DNA of 24,310 bases. It comes from Parachlorella kessleri (Eukaryota > Chlorophyta > Trebouxiophyceae > Chlorellales > Chlorellaceae). The stretch's first letter is position 1; each line of letters begins with the position of its first letter. The notes beneath the pieces were generated by a model. It was not told the DNA's origin. It searched no databases and saw only the letters and a program-made list of their open reading frames with translations. Both the position numbers and the translations under genes were made by a program. Of the stretch, positions 1 through 13,624 are shown piece after piece. Location of the stretch: positions 1 through 24,310 of the forward strand of contig BBXU01000157.1 in NCBI GenBank assembly GCA_001598975.1. The letters run 5' to 3'.

Positions 1-3565
<3,565 letters not shown>

Positions 3566-3824
3566 CCCAGCTGTGGGAGCTACAAGTAATCATGGCAAGC
3601 CCCGAGACCAAATTAAGTGATGCAAAAAGTGGATGGACAACCCGGCAAGGATTTCCTTTTTTATTTCGTGCTGTCCTCCGCTTTGATGGATGTGGTTGAC
3701 AGCACTGAAGGGGGTTGACATGTTTGTTGGTGATAACTGTGCGCTTGGAAATAGGTTGCTTGGGCATGCCAGGAAGGGCCAGCCGGGGTTGGGATACAGC
3801 ATCTCTAACAAAGCTTGTTCAAGA

Positions 3825-3829
3825 TGTAA
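3825..3829 (+). promoter_or_regulatory. TGTAA polyadenylation signal of the MSI1 gene
   Basis: TGTAA is followed by A, 260 bases after the MSI1 stop codon at 3563-3565. TGTAA is the common poly(A) signal in chlorophycean algae. No closer copy was seen on this strand. Confidence 0.5.
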
Positions 3830-4013
3830 AGGAAGGCCTACCTTAAGAACAGAACTCAGCGCAGCACCTTGTGGTAGTTAGCCTGTTTGGTCTGACACTG
3901 CTAAGTAGTGCCATGGTTGGCCAGATGGTATGTGCACCCCACCCCTGGCCAGCAGGCTAGCCGCAGTCGACAATGAGTTGACCAACGGACTTGTCTGGGA
4001 GATGGAAGCAGCT

Positions 4014-4067
4014 GCTCCTGGTCTTGAAATAAATAAATAAATAAATACGCCCCGCTCCTGGTCTTGA
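4014..4067. repeat. (AAAT)5 microsatellite flanked by 14-bp direct repeats
   Basis: gctcctggtcttga occurs at 4014-4027 and again, identical, at 4054-4067. Five AAAT units (4027-4046) sit directly after the first copy. The arrangement looks like replication slippage or a small duplication in intergenic DNA. No coding sequence is involved. Confidence 0.85.
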
Positions 4068-4289
4068 GATATATGCTTTGGGAGACTAATTGCCGTCCCA
4101 GTTGATTGCACAGGACATGGCGCTGGCTTGCATGATTGCAGGGTCAGGTCGATTTGTACTGCATGCTGCGCCTGGTGCTGGGATGCCACTATTGCATCTA
4201 CCACGAAGCAGCCCCACGAGGATGGTGGTGGTGCCTGCCCCGCCCCAAAGAGGCTGTCTTTCGAAAAGCTCCTGCACTCTCAATAAGTC

Positions 4290-6970
4290 ATGCGCAGTTA
4301 CAAGCGATTCGACGCCCGTCAAGCAGGCGCGCTCCATCGTGAAGCCGCCCCTGCACGGGAGGGGCTAGCGGCTGTAGCCGGGACTTTCTTCGCCCTGCTA
4401 CAGCTGGTGACAGTCACGGCGATAGAACTACGTGCGAGTGAGTGCGGCCCGAGCTCAGCGCCGCCATGTGAACTAGAGAGGCGGCGGCTTGGCGAGTTTA
4501 GTGTTTGCTGTCGGCCAGCAACACTGATTGCTCTATCACAGTGTGCTGTGCAGGCCTAGCCACTACGGTAGCGTCTGTGGCGGCCGCCCTTGTGAGGCAG
4601 GGCTATGTCTCAGCGGTGGTGATAGCAACCCAAGCAATGCTGAGTCTGGGGCTAACAAGTTTCTCGCGGGATGTGGTGATCTCCCTAGCCCAGCAAGGCT
4701 ACCTTGCGGAAGCAGGTGGGGCTGCACTGTTGCCATACATGCAGTGCTAGTCGCAGCACACAAAATTCACAAGAGTAGTCATCTTGCTGGCGTGGGCGTA
4801 GTGGTTGAAGGTGTTGTTGCTGGCTGGTCCTGCGTGTGCAGGGAAGGTCTGTACTGTGGCTGTGAGGCGGGGCGCAACAGCCACCGTCCAGCAGCTGTCG
4901 TGGCTCCTGCTGACAGCGCCCCCGCCCCAGCCCGAGTCCTCGGTGTTTGCCATGGTGGAGGTCCCTGTGGCCTTTTGGACCGCGGCGAATGCGGAGGGCT
5001 GGGCTGCCTGGGACGTGGCAGTCGTAATGGCGGCGCCCATGGTGCGGGCCATCGATGCAGGTCAGTACGGTGCAGTGGAAGCAATACCGTGGCGTGTGGT
5101 GCCCACCTTGTTGCCGGCCGCCTCCGCTTGTTAACTGTGCCTTTTAAGTTGCACGTGACAGTGGGAGGTTACAGCAGCGTGGGGAAGCCAGCTGTGTGGT
5201 TGGCAGGAAGAGGGTGGTTGGGCACACAGAACAGCAAACAAAAAGTATCTGAATGGATTATACCGCGCATTGGGTCTGGACCGCAGGAGCAGCTGCATGC
5301 CCTCATACTCGTGCTCTGTGAGCGGGGTGATGGCAGGGTTGTGCAACGGCCCGCAAACTTCCTTCCTTGCAGGGTATGCGCCAAGGCTGGCCTACGTACA
5401 GCGTGCGCTCTTCAGCAGGCAGCTGCTGCACCTGCTGATGTGGATCCTCAAGGGAGTGGTGGAATGGGAGGGTCGCCCAGACGCCGCAGCCGTGGTTGCC
5501 TGGGAGGTGCGCGCGCATGAGGGTCAGGTGGCCCTGCACAGCTTCATGTGTTGGGAGGGCAGGTAAGTGGAGCGCCCATGCTGGAAGCGTCTCGGCCTGC
5601 TCGTTGATTAGTCCGTGGTGGAGCGGGTAGGGAGGGCACTGCCCCATGTTTGGCAGACTGGAGAGCCATGACAGCAGGACGGCCAACATGACGTGTGTTT
5701 GAGGTGTGGTCCTGTTGCCTCTCTGCAGGCAATAGAGCAGGGCGGGGCGGAGGTGCTGATAGAGGTGTCGGCCCTGTCAGTGGCGGAGGGGCACCTGGTC
5801 ATGGCTGCCGCTGTTGTCCAGGCGCTCTACCGGCTTGAGCGCGGCAAAGCCACCACAGAGGTATGGGAGGCACAGGCTTGGCAGCGTCAGGCCAGTGCCG
5901 ACTGTGCAAGGGCGGGTTCAACTTACACTCTGTCTGTTCCCTGTGCCGGGAGCACGCTGGGATAATGCGAGGCTGGTGTTGCCCTGCGCAGGTTGTGACG
6001 AATGAGGACCCTGATTTTGCGGTTGAAGGGCAGGATAGGCAGCATAAGGCATCCGTGCTAACACAGGTTGGCCAGATACACAAGCTATCTGAAGCGCTAT
6101 TGGGGGAACGGTTGCTTACCATAGATTCAGGGAGCACCTGCATGCCAGTGATTGTGGGGCCGGCTTGGTGTGTCGTGAGGAGTGCCATGCGTTGCCCTGC
6201 CAGCCTCTCAACCCTTGCTATGCGCTCAACTTGTGGGAGCTTCCACTGGCTCACAGCAAGCAAGCCCACCAGGGAGCTTCCTGAGCCACTCCTGGTCTGA
6301 CTGCCTGCTGCGTTTGTGGTGGCGAGTGGGGCGCAGGTGGCAGGCAAGGCCATACTGATGGGGGTGCATCGAGGGCATGCGGAGAATGTGGTGCTGCTGA
6401 CGGAGATTCTGCTGGAAAATGGCTACACAGACTTCTTGAATGACGTTACCACCCACCTGGTGGTGTCAGGTGAGCAATGCGGGCTGGCTGGCTTACTGGC
6501 CGCGCACTCGAGCGCCACACAGTTATCATAACCCACACAGGTGCAGAAGGTACTAGCACTCATGGTGCCGTTGCTGCACTGTAAGTTCCCCCTGTCCTTA
6601 TTTTGCAGAGCATTCTACAGCGGGAGGTAACTTGCAATTATCGCTGCAACGGCTCTGAAGCTCATTGGCTCGCTCCCATCACTCAGGGTCTGTCCAAGGT
6701 TGCCTCATCGGTGAAGTCTTACCTAGTCGGTCAAGTCTTAGCTTAGCTAATCCCTATGCAGGCTATAGCGAGGAGATGGGTGAAGTTTCAGCGGCAGCCC
6801 TGGCGGCGGGCAAGCCGGGTGTGGTGGCGCACTTGTCTGCTGTGCTGGCCAACCCGCATGAGGGGTCGGACGGGACACAGCCAGGGGTGCTAGCAGCAGT
6901 GGCGGGAGAGACTCTCAAGCTGGGAGCCAAGAAGCTGGGAGAAGCATTCCACAGTGTTATGGAGGAGTAG
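4290..6970 (+). CDS. Unrecognised helix-rich protein, multi-exon
   Basis: I do not recognise the family. Proposed exons are 4290-4437, 4554-4715, 4842-5060, 5373-5506, 5729-5860, 5992-6066, 6337-6469 and 6762-6970. All join in phase and give about 403 residues ending HSVMEE. The start at 4290 (MRSYKRFDAR) is followed by a hydrophobic segment (GLAAVAGTFFALLQLVTVTA, about residues 26-45), which could be a signal anchor or part of a targeting peptide. The rest is Ala/Val/Leu-rich with helix-length stretches ending in Gly, such as VAAALVRQG, VISLAQQG, AVVQALYRLERG and VLLTEILLENG. This suggests a helical-hairpin solenoid. The third exon also has a more polar, Trp-containing part (VAFWTAANAEGWAAWDVA). 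The donor of exon 4 is uncertain: 5507 and 5528 both keep frame, while the best consensus site at 5563 does not. An in-frame alternative exon may lie at 6541-6580. That a gene exists is fairly sure; its exact structure is not. Confidence 0.6.
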
Positions 6971-7117
6971 CTTTATTCAGGGTGGCAGTGCAGAGAGGAG
7001 CTGTGCAAGTCTCAGTCGTTAGCTTGGAGCGCCTTGCAGCCGAAGGCTTCTCGGGTTGATTATGTTGCGGGCGCTGTCTAGCCGAAGCACACTGCAAGGG
7101 CTGGGGTTGTCTTGTAT

Positions 7118-7164
7118 TAGCATGGGTGACAGGTAGTACGAACAGGGAGTGAGAGTTGAGCTGT
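7118..7164 (+). repeat. 47-bp dispersed repeat, copy 1
   Basis: It runs from tagcatgggtgacagg to gagagttgagctgt. It matches 23928-23974 at 43 of 47 positions in the same orientation. It lies in the presumed 3' UTR of the helix-rich gene. The family is not recognised. Confidence 0.8.
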
Positions 7165-7312
7165 GTCATGTACTGTCTGCACCTTGCTGAGCCAGCTTGT
7201 CACCAGTGGGGCAGTACATCGTTGCGTTAGCCGGAATACACTAGGACTAGCTTGTTGCCAGATTCTAGAAGGCTATAACATCGGTGACTCGCATGTCTAG
7301 TCTGTTTTGCTG

Positions 7313-7317
7313 TTACA
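7313..7317 (-). promoter_or_regulatory. TGTAA polyadenylation signal of GT90-A
   Basis: Read on the minus strand this is TGTAA, about 55 bases past the GT90-A stop codon at 7370-7372. The position suits the chlorophycean poly(A) signal. Confidence 0.55.
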
Positions 7318-7369
7318 ACATGGTAAAAGAAATGAAAGCCAAACAAAGAATGTATGTATTACGAACAAG

Positions 7370-9431
7370 TCATATATTGAGGGCATAGTTCCACTCGGCA
7401 GAGGTCTGCTGGGCATTGTCAAGGCTGTCATGCATATACATGAACACACCAAAGATGTAGTCATCCAACACCTCCTTCCGCAAGAAACATCGCATGAAGG
7501 TACGACCTGCGGAGGCCATCTTCTTGCACTTGCCTGGGTTCCACTCACACCATGCTATCGCAGTCGGCAGCCCCGCAATATCGGCTGGCATGAAGTGCTT
7601 GTAAGCTTCCAGGAGCGGCTCGTATGCAAACTGGAACAGTGGAGCGTCCCATCCGTTGGGGCGCAGTCTGATCACTGCGCTGTTGCTAAGCAGCTTCATT
7701 GCCATGCCCTCGCTGCTCCCCGCGATGCCGTCAACAACCACCTGGTACTTGTGCATCAGCTGCTCTGGCCAAGACATCTCTGGCTTAGCAAAGCATGGCG
7801 CACACCCCGCGCACATGGGTGTCTCGGACTTGTTGGGCTGCAGGCAGGCTGCCCCCGTCCGAAGCCCAATGTCATACTCTGTGCTGCCCCCGTAAGTGCT
7901 GCAGAGCTCTGCCCGGATGTTCAGACGTGTGGAGGGGCTCCAAGCGTCGCTCAGTAATGTGGGAAAGCAGCTCCTGCAAGACGCACATGAATCCGTCGGC
8001 AATAGCGCAAGCCGGCTTGCTGCCTGGAGTTGATGAAGAAGCATTCAAATATTTATTCACGGCACATCCGGCAAGTGCACCCCAACGCTGCCTAGTCCAG
8101 TTGGCAGGCGGTTCGATAGCATCTACGACCAATCGCTGCAGGAGCCAGCCAGTGCCTCAGGTTCCTACATGTCCCCTGGGGCTTGCATGCTCACCCACGA
8201 TACACAAGCTTGGGAACCTTCTGAGACCAAGGCACGGCCCAGTCAACCTTGTAGGTCGGTGACACGTCTGCAACAGCAAAAGGACCCTCCTCGTCGCAGG
8301 CTGCACAAGCACCCTTGGACAGGTACATGTGTACTGGGCATAGCTGCACATGCGGAAGGTAGGTAGTACATGCTAGCACTTGTCTTTTTGCCTGGCGATC
8401 GCCAGCCGTACCTTTTGCAAAGCCTTGGAGGTGGCCAAAGTCGGTATTGTTATAGTCAAGGGAGCTGTTATACACGCCCATGGTCAGGTGGAAGTCTGGC
8501 AGCGGTACTGTGTAGCGGTCATGTGGGTTCCGCGAAAAGCTGAGGATGGGAACCCTGAGGCGCCGAAACAGCTCCACATTGTTGCGGGTGCCACTGTTGA
8601 GGTCGATATAGAACTCAAAGGGAGTCAAGCGCTGCCTTGCTGTGCGTTGCTGCAGCAGTCGATTGAAGAGCTGTGCATACACATGGGCCCTGCAGCAACA
8701 AATTATACTGCAGGGTTGGCTGCCGGGGACAGCGGCCATCACCTCAACCATCACTGGCAACCAAGACACATCATGCAACCAGTGAGAAACCTGCCATAAG
8801 CAGCACGCATTACTGTGTGTCCTACCTGGGCAGGACTTGTACGCTGGTGCCCTCGCAGTGGTCTATGAAAGTGTCTGCAAGCTCTACTGCTGTGCCGTTG
8901 AAGCGCATCTTGAAATAGCAGTAGTCGTCTCTGACAACCAGCCCAAGCTGCCTTAAAACTTCGGCGGTGCTGATGGGAGCAACCCTTTCAAGTCGCTTTG
9001 ACTGAAGCTGCGTCCGGTTTCGCCAATGTTCCAGCAGCATGTCTGCCAAATGAGGGCACCTGCATTTGCTGGTATAGTGCCTCAAATGAGGGGGAGTATG
9101 CACCTTGTAGCGTTCCACCGCCCCACAACAGGAGAGTGCTGAGCAAGCTACAAGGTGGGGCAACCCGCTAGTCTAAGGAAGTTGTGCTTTAAAGCACAAC
9201 TTTCTTAGCCAGCTCGAGCTAGTGGGCACCACACTTGGGCACTACCAGCAGCGCTGCACAGGGTGCAAGCTGGGCCTACCTGTCACTCCCAGCAAGGGAC
9301 CCTGCCAGGTTGAGTAGAGGCTCGGCTCCACCCGTCCTTGCCAGCATCCATGCCACTAGAGAGGCAACGAGCAGGAGAAACAACCTTGTTCGCCTTGTTG
9401 CGGCTTGCGGCTTGGGGTAGCCGCGTTTCAT
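7370..9431 (-). CDS. GT90/CAP10-family glycosyltransferase, copy A
   Basis: Predicted protein of 446 residues from five exons: 9280-9431, 8826-9059, 8412-8689, 8195-8267, 7370-7973. All junctions are in phase. It starts MKRGYPKPQ, with a basic stretch followed by a single hydrophobic segment (LFLLLVASLVAWML, about 17-30). That is the type II membrane topology usual for Golgi or ER glycosyltransferases. CAP10-domain (Glyco_transf_90) features follow: NVELFRRLRVPILSFSRNP leading to PLPD (about 191-194), VPWSQKVPKLVYRGS (about 233-247) with a downstream Arg (STRLNIR), KYQVVVDGIAGS (about 321-332) and LLSNSAVIRL. Family members transfer glucose or xylose from UDP-sugars; the acceptor cannot be told from sequence. 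A CxxC-rich patch (MCAGCAPCF, about 299-307) is present in both copies. The neighbour upstream is a tandem paralogue with the same gene structure. A middle exon hidden in intron 1 cannot be excluded. Confidence 0.85.
9173..9208. repeat. 36-bp near-perfect palindrome in GT90-A intron 1
   Basis: The inverted repeat is centred between 9190 and 9191 with no spacer. The inner 24 bases are perfect: arm AAGTTGTGCTTT followed by its complement. The outer bases extend pairing to 18 per arm, with a single mismatch (9178/9203). It lies within the 220-base intron 9060-9279. The matching intron of copy B (12684-12843) has no such element. Confidence 0.95.
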
Positions 9432-10973
9432 GGTCATCGACGTCTGTGGCCAAGCAGAAGAGGTCTTTGCAGGTCTGTGCTAGGCCTGGGCCGGCCTTGG
9501 GCTGAAAGTGAACCCACGTCAAAGTCACTCGAGATAAGGCGATACCCACGTGACACACGCAGCCCTAGGGCTGTTTGACATCTCTTCTACTTCTCGAGAT
9601 CTCTCTCGCTCATCCGTCCCTGAATAGGTAGTATACGGTACCACCATTCAATACCAGCCTGAACTTTTACAACGGTATGACTACCAGTGGTTGTACGGCA
9701 CACACCTTTATAAAGACAGTGCTTCGTAAAAGCGAGCGAGGTCATGTGATGAGGTGAACTTCCCAAACTAACCACTGTTTGCAACCTGAATTCTTGACGA
9801 GTGTTTCCCATATCTCTGGTACCTCTGTCTAGTGCTGCGTGTAACACTGCGCTATCATCGTCCTCCCAGCACGCCAGCCATAGGCCAGGAGGTTCTCTGA
9901 AGCGAAAGATGCCTGAATGGACGCCTGCACGTTTCAACAGGCTTTACTTGCTGCCAAGGGCAGTGCACACCTGTACACTTGCCTACAAGTAGTCACGGCT
10001 ACCAGGTACGTTGCCTTCTTTGACACCCCACCCCCGTATCCCCTTCAATAGTGCGGTGTGAACAACCGGAAAGTGATGAGGGCACGGGGTGCTGTCATGG
10101 CACAAGCCTGGCCCTTCGAAGGGCTGAATTCATGAATCAGGGAGCTGCTCAGGGGGGTAGGTTGGTATTGACACCGTAGGAAGGAGACGTAATACCTGCT
10201 CGAGTGGGTCCACTGCGGCGGCGGACCCGTGTGCTGCAGGATAGACCTATACATACACTTGTGGCTGGGACTGTTGCTCATCTGATCAGCTACACGCCCT
10301 ATGCCTCCGCGGAGCGCTCCGACAGAGGAGCTGGCACACTCACAGGCCACTGGCTGGGCCCTTCCCCCATTGATTGCGGAGACAACTGTGATACGACCAT
10401 ACCATCCTGTACTCGATGTACCATAGCCCTGACACGTATCGCATGGGGGAGGCAGGTTGCAAGGCGTGGCAACTGGTCCATGCCTGGGGCAGAAGATCAG
10501 ATGTCAGGCTAGAGTCAGGAGCACATTTGCATCCAGCCATCCGTACAGCTCTACCCTATCTCCTCCCTGTTCGCGCTACCTGCCACCCATACGGAGAAGA
10601 GTACCTTGCGAGTGGGGTAGATGGGCCAACTGCGACGATGTCAGCTCTGGTGGCAGACGAGCGGTCAGGGGTGGTAGCTGCTCGTTGTCAGGGCAGATAC
10701 ACGGCACATGCTCTGGCCCAGTGGGGGCCATGCCTGCGCCGGAGCCAGTATCTCTCTCCCCAGAACAAGCAGGTTGTCAGGACTTGGAGGAGGTAACAGG
10801 CATACGTCCGCCGTGTGCAGTGGAGGTGTGAGGTATGGGAGTACTGTCCCTGCTCCTGAGTCAGCTCAACATTATTGGTTTGAGAGACCAACCCCTTTGC
10901 AACAAACCCAGCATAGATGCCAGGCAGCTCCCCGCCTGCCCGAGCTTGTCAAACACACGACATGGAAAGCGGA
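9432..10973. other. 1.5-kb spacer between the tandem GT90 genes
   Basis: It should contain the promoter and 5' UTR of copy A and the 3' UTR of copy B. Several open frames of 100-126 codons exist on both strands (for example 10416-10796 plus and 9587-9937 minus). None shows a recognisable domain or convincing splice partner, so I do not call genes. A TATAAA read on the minus strand lies at 9712-9707, about 280 bases upstream of the copy A start, and could be a TATA box. A 14-base palindrome GCCCTTCGAAGGGC lies near 10111. No TGTAA for copy B was found close to its stop. Confidence 0.5.
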
Positions 10974-13040
10974 TTATATATGAAGGGCATAGTTATACTC
11001 AGCAGAAGCATGCTGTGGGCTTGCTAGGCTGTCGTGCATGTACTGGAACACACCAAAGATGTAGTCATCCAACACCTCCTGCTGCAAGAAGCACTGCATC
11101 AACTTGCGCCCGGCGGAAGCCATCCTCTCACACCTGCCGGCGTGCCTCTCACACCACTCTATTGCAGCCGGCACCCCTGCCGTATCCGAGGGGATGATGT
11201 GCCTATAGGGTTCAAGCAAGGGCTCATACAGCTGCTGGAAAACAGGCGAGTCCCAGCCGTTGGGACGCAGCCTGATCACAGCGCTGTTGCTAAGAAGCTT
11301 CTTAACAGAGGCTTCATTGCTTCCCCCAATACCATCGACCATCAGCTGATACTTGTACTGAACCTGCTGCTCCCCAGACATCTCCGGCATAGCAAAGCAG
11401 GCACGACAGCCCGCACACATGGGTGTCCCAGAGATGCGGGGGTTTGTGCAGGCGTACCCCGGCCGAAGGCCAATGTCATACTCAGTCTTGTTCCCATGGG
11501 CCTCGCAGAGCTCTGCTCGAATGTTCACTCGCGTGGATGGGCTCCAGTTGTCGCTAAGTATTGTGGGGAAACAGCTCCTGCACAAGGTCAAGCAGGTTGG
11601 GTGGCGAGGAGGTTGTGGCGCCAGGGCCAAGCAGGCCAGGGTTGCCTTCTGGCCGGTTGCCGCACGACATGATGGCAATCATATAAATTGCAATTATATA
11701 TCATATACACGTCACAAACATTGGAGGGCAGTGACACAACCAGACCATCAGTTTTGCAAAGCATGCAAAGCAGAGTAGACTTGGCCAGATATGCCAGGGA
11801 GACAGATCGCTTGCCCTCGCGTCCACAGGAACTCCAGTGCTCACCCTCGATACACAAGCTTAGGGATCTTCGTGGACCAAGGCACAGCCCAATCGCGCGC
11901 GTATATGAGTGACATTCCTGCAAGCCAGCATATGACGAGTCCTGTAAGCTGCTGCACAACTCCAAGCACCCATTGCAGCCGGCCGCCAGTGACATGTGCC
12001 CAACCTTCTATTATACCCTGGCAATGCCTACCTTCTGCAAAGCCTCTTATATGCTCAAACCCGCCACTGCCCCAGTCCAAGGAGCTGGCATATATGCCCA
12101 GCGTCATGTGGATATCGGGTAGGGGGACTGTGTAGCGGTCATGCGGGTTTCTTGAAAAGCTGGTGATGGGAACTCTCAGGCGCCGGAACAGCTCAACATT
12201 GTTCCTGGTGCCGTCATTGAGGTCCATGTAAAACTCAAAGGGCCTCAGCTGCTGCCCTGCTGCCCTCTGCCGTAGCAGCCGGGTTAAGAGCTGAGCATAG
12301 ACTTGCGCCCTGCAGCCAGAGACAGACAGCAGGTGTGAGGGAGTCTTATGGAGGCAGTCAAGCCAGCAGGGATACGCAAATTGACTTGGGCTGCTATGAG
12401 TCAGCATTTTTGCCTGGCAGCATGCACTATGGTGTGGTGCAGCTACCTGTTCAGGACTTGTTTGCCAGTGGCCTGACAGTGCTCGGTGAAAGCGTCGGCA
12501 GGCTCCACCGCTGTGCCGTTGAACCGCATCTTGAAGTAGCAGTAGTCCTCGCTCACAGCAATGCCAAGCTGCCTCAGCACCTCCGCTGTGCTGTTGGGCG
12601 CAACGCTCAGTAGGCGCTTGGCCTGCAGACGCGTCTGGTTGCGCCAGTACTGCAGCAGTTGCTCTGCGAGCTGCTCAGGGCACCTGCAGGACTTAGCCAC
12701 TTGATTCGAAAACTGCGGTAATAGTTCTTGTCGGAAGTGTCCCACTGCTGACTGGTGGCGTTGAAGGTGCCGCGGCGCCTGCTGGCAGCAGCGCTAGGCA
12801 CTATCAGAGGACCTAACAACCACACCTTGCAAGCTTGGCCTACCTGTCTGTGGCAGCATAGTCTTCATCATAAGCTTCTGCATTACCTTGGATGGACTCT
12901 GCCAAGCAGGCGAGGTTGAAGTAGCCCTGTTGCAAGCCAGCCGTACATGCCACCACCCATGCTACTAAGACGCCAACGCCGAGCAAGAGGATGTGTCGTG
13001 TTCTTTTTGTGTTATGTGGCTTAGTGCTGCTTCCTTTCAT
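10974..13040 (-). CDS. GT90/CAP10-family glycosyltransferase, copy B
   Basis: Predicted protein of 462 residues from five exons: 12844-13040, 12447-12683, 12032-12309, 11845-11917, 10974-11577. Exons 3, 4 and 5 have exactly the lengths of those in copy A (278, 73, 604), exon 2 differs by one codon, and all phases match. It starts MKGSSTKPHNTKRTR and has one hydrophobic segment (ILLLGVGVLVAWVVACTA, about 17-34), hence a probable type II membrane protein of the secretory pathway. Domain landmarks are NVELFRRLRVPITSFSRNP, PLPD, VPWSTKIPKLVYRGS, STRVNIR, KYQLMVDGIGGS and LLSNSAVIRLRPNGWDSP. The Cys patch is MCAGCRACF. It is likely a UDP-sugar-dependent O-glycosyltransferase of unknown acceptor. 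The amino-terminal 65-codon exon has diverged most between copies, while the catalytic exons are strongly conserved, as expected for two functional genes. Intron 1 (160 bases) contains an in-phase open stretch that may be an extra exon. Confidence 0.85.
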
Positions 13041-13624
13041 GCTGCGTGGCCAACTGGTAAGTCGAGGTCTCGTGTCAAGCCAAGCATGACCATGGCTTAC
13101 CACGGTTGTACGCCACCGTCTCGGCAGACACTGGTGCACTTAATTTTATCGAGACTGGTTATCTGCTCTTCCACAGGCGCTCGCAGTTGCGTTACCCATG
13201 GTATGGACGGGGTACCGCACCCCCCAGGGTATCTGATGCTACGTGCAAGTTTCAGTCCCTACGGTCCATAAGGCCAGATGCACATAAAACTCTGCAACCG
13301 TTCTGCAACCTCACATGGCAGCTACGACCATGATGCCCTCCAAACATTACCTAGCCCAATACCCTGGGCGAGCTCAGCAAACACTGGCCAACATGTATGA
13401 TGCACGACAGCTGGCCCGGGCGTGACCCATCTGCTTCAGGTAGCTCTAGCAAGGCTCATCTTCTGCTCATTCACAATATTTTCCACACCACTTTCTATCA
13501 CTCATACAAATCGAGATAGGGTGCAAACTGCCTAGCCAGCTTGACATCAACCCGCTCACTCGGCCTCCACACTATATGCACATCAGTCGCCTCCCTAGCC
13601 GCCTTCCTTGGCTGCAGAGGCGCC
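13041..13624. other. Intergenic stretch between GT90-B and ISA2
   Basis: This stretch is both the upstream region of GT90-B and the 3' UTR of the ISA2 gene. No TGTAA on the minus strand was found, so the ISA2 poly(A) signal is unresolved. No coding region, RNA gene or repeat is supported. The open frame 13498-13953 on the minus strand overlaps the ISA2 last exon in the wrong frame. Confidence 0.5.

Larger units (their letters stand above)
3566..4289. other. Intergenic stretch between MSI1 and the helix-rich gene
   Basis: This holds the MSI1 3' UTR, with TGTAA at 3825, and then the presumed promoter and 5' UTR of the gene starting at 4290. It also contains an (AAAT)5 microsatellite at 4027-4046 between two copies of a 14-base repeat. 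No recognisable coding region was found. Short open frames here show no family similarity. A weak AT-rich TATATG lies near 4070, but I would not call it a TATA box with confidence. Confidence 0.6.
6971..7369. other. Convergent intergenic stretch between helix-rich gene and GT90-A
   Basis: The two genes converge here, so this should contain both 3' UTRs. For the minus-strand gene there is a TGTAA at 7317-7313. For the plus-strand gene I found no TGTAA. One copy of a 47-bp dispersed repeat sits at 7118-7164. No coding region is supported. Confidence 0.6.

Noticed and set aside
4528..5520. 330-codon open frame on the plus strand
   Set aside because: It overlaps three phase-consistent exons of the helix-rich gene in another frame, reads straight through good introns, and its composition (Gly/Cys/Arg-rich) is typical of an out-of-frame GC-rich shadow.
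7307..7957. 216-codon plus-strand open frame opposite GT90-A
   Set aside because: Antisense shadow of the long last exon of GT90-A; the same kind of shadow appears opposite copy B (11034-11672), as expected from shared coding sequence on the minus strand.
8100..8130. GGTTCGA sequence resembling a tRNA T-arm
   Set aside because: No acceptor stem, D-arm or anticodon arm can be formed around it, and it lies in GT90-A intron sequence.
10416..10796. 126-codon plus-strand open frame in the GT90 spacer
   Set aside because: No recognisable domain, no splice or poly(A) context, and overlapping frames of similar length on both strands suggest chance openness in GC-rich DNA.
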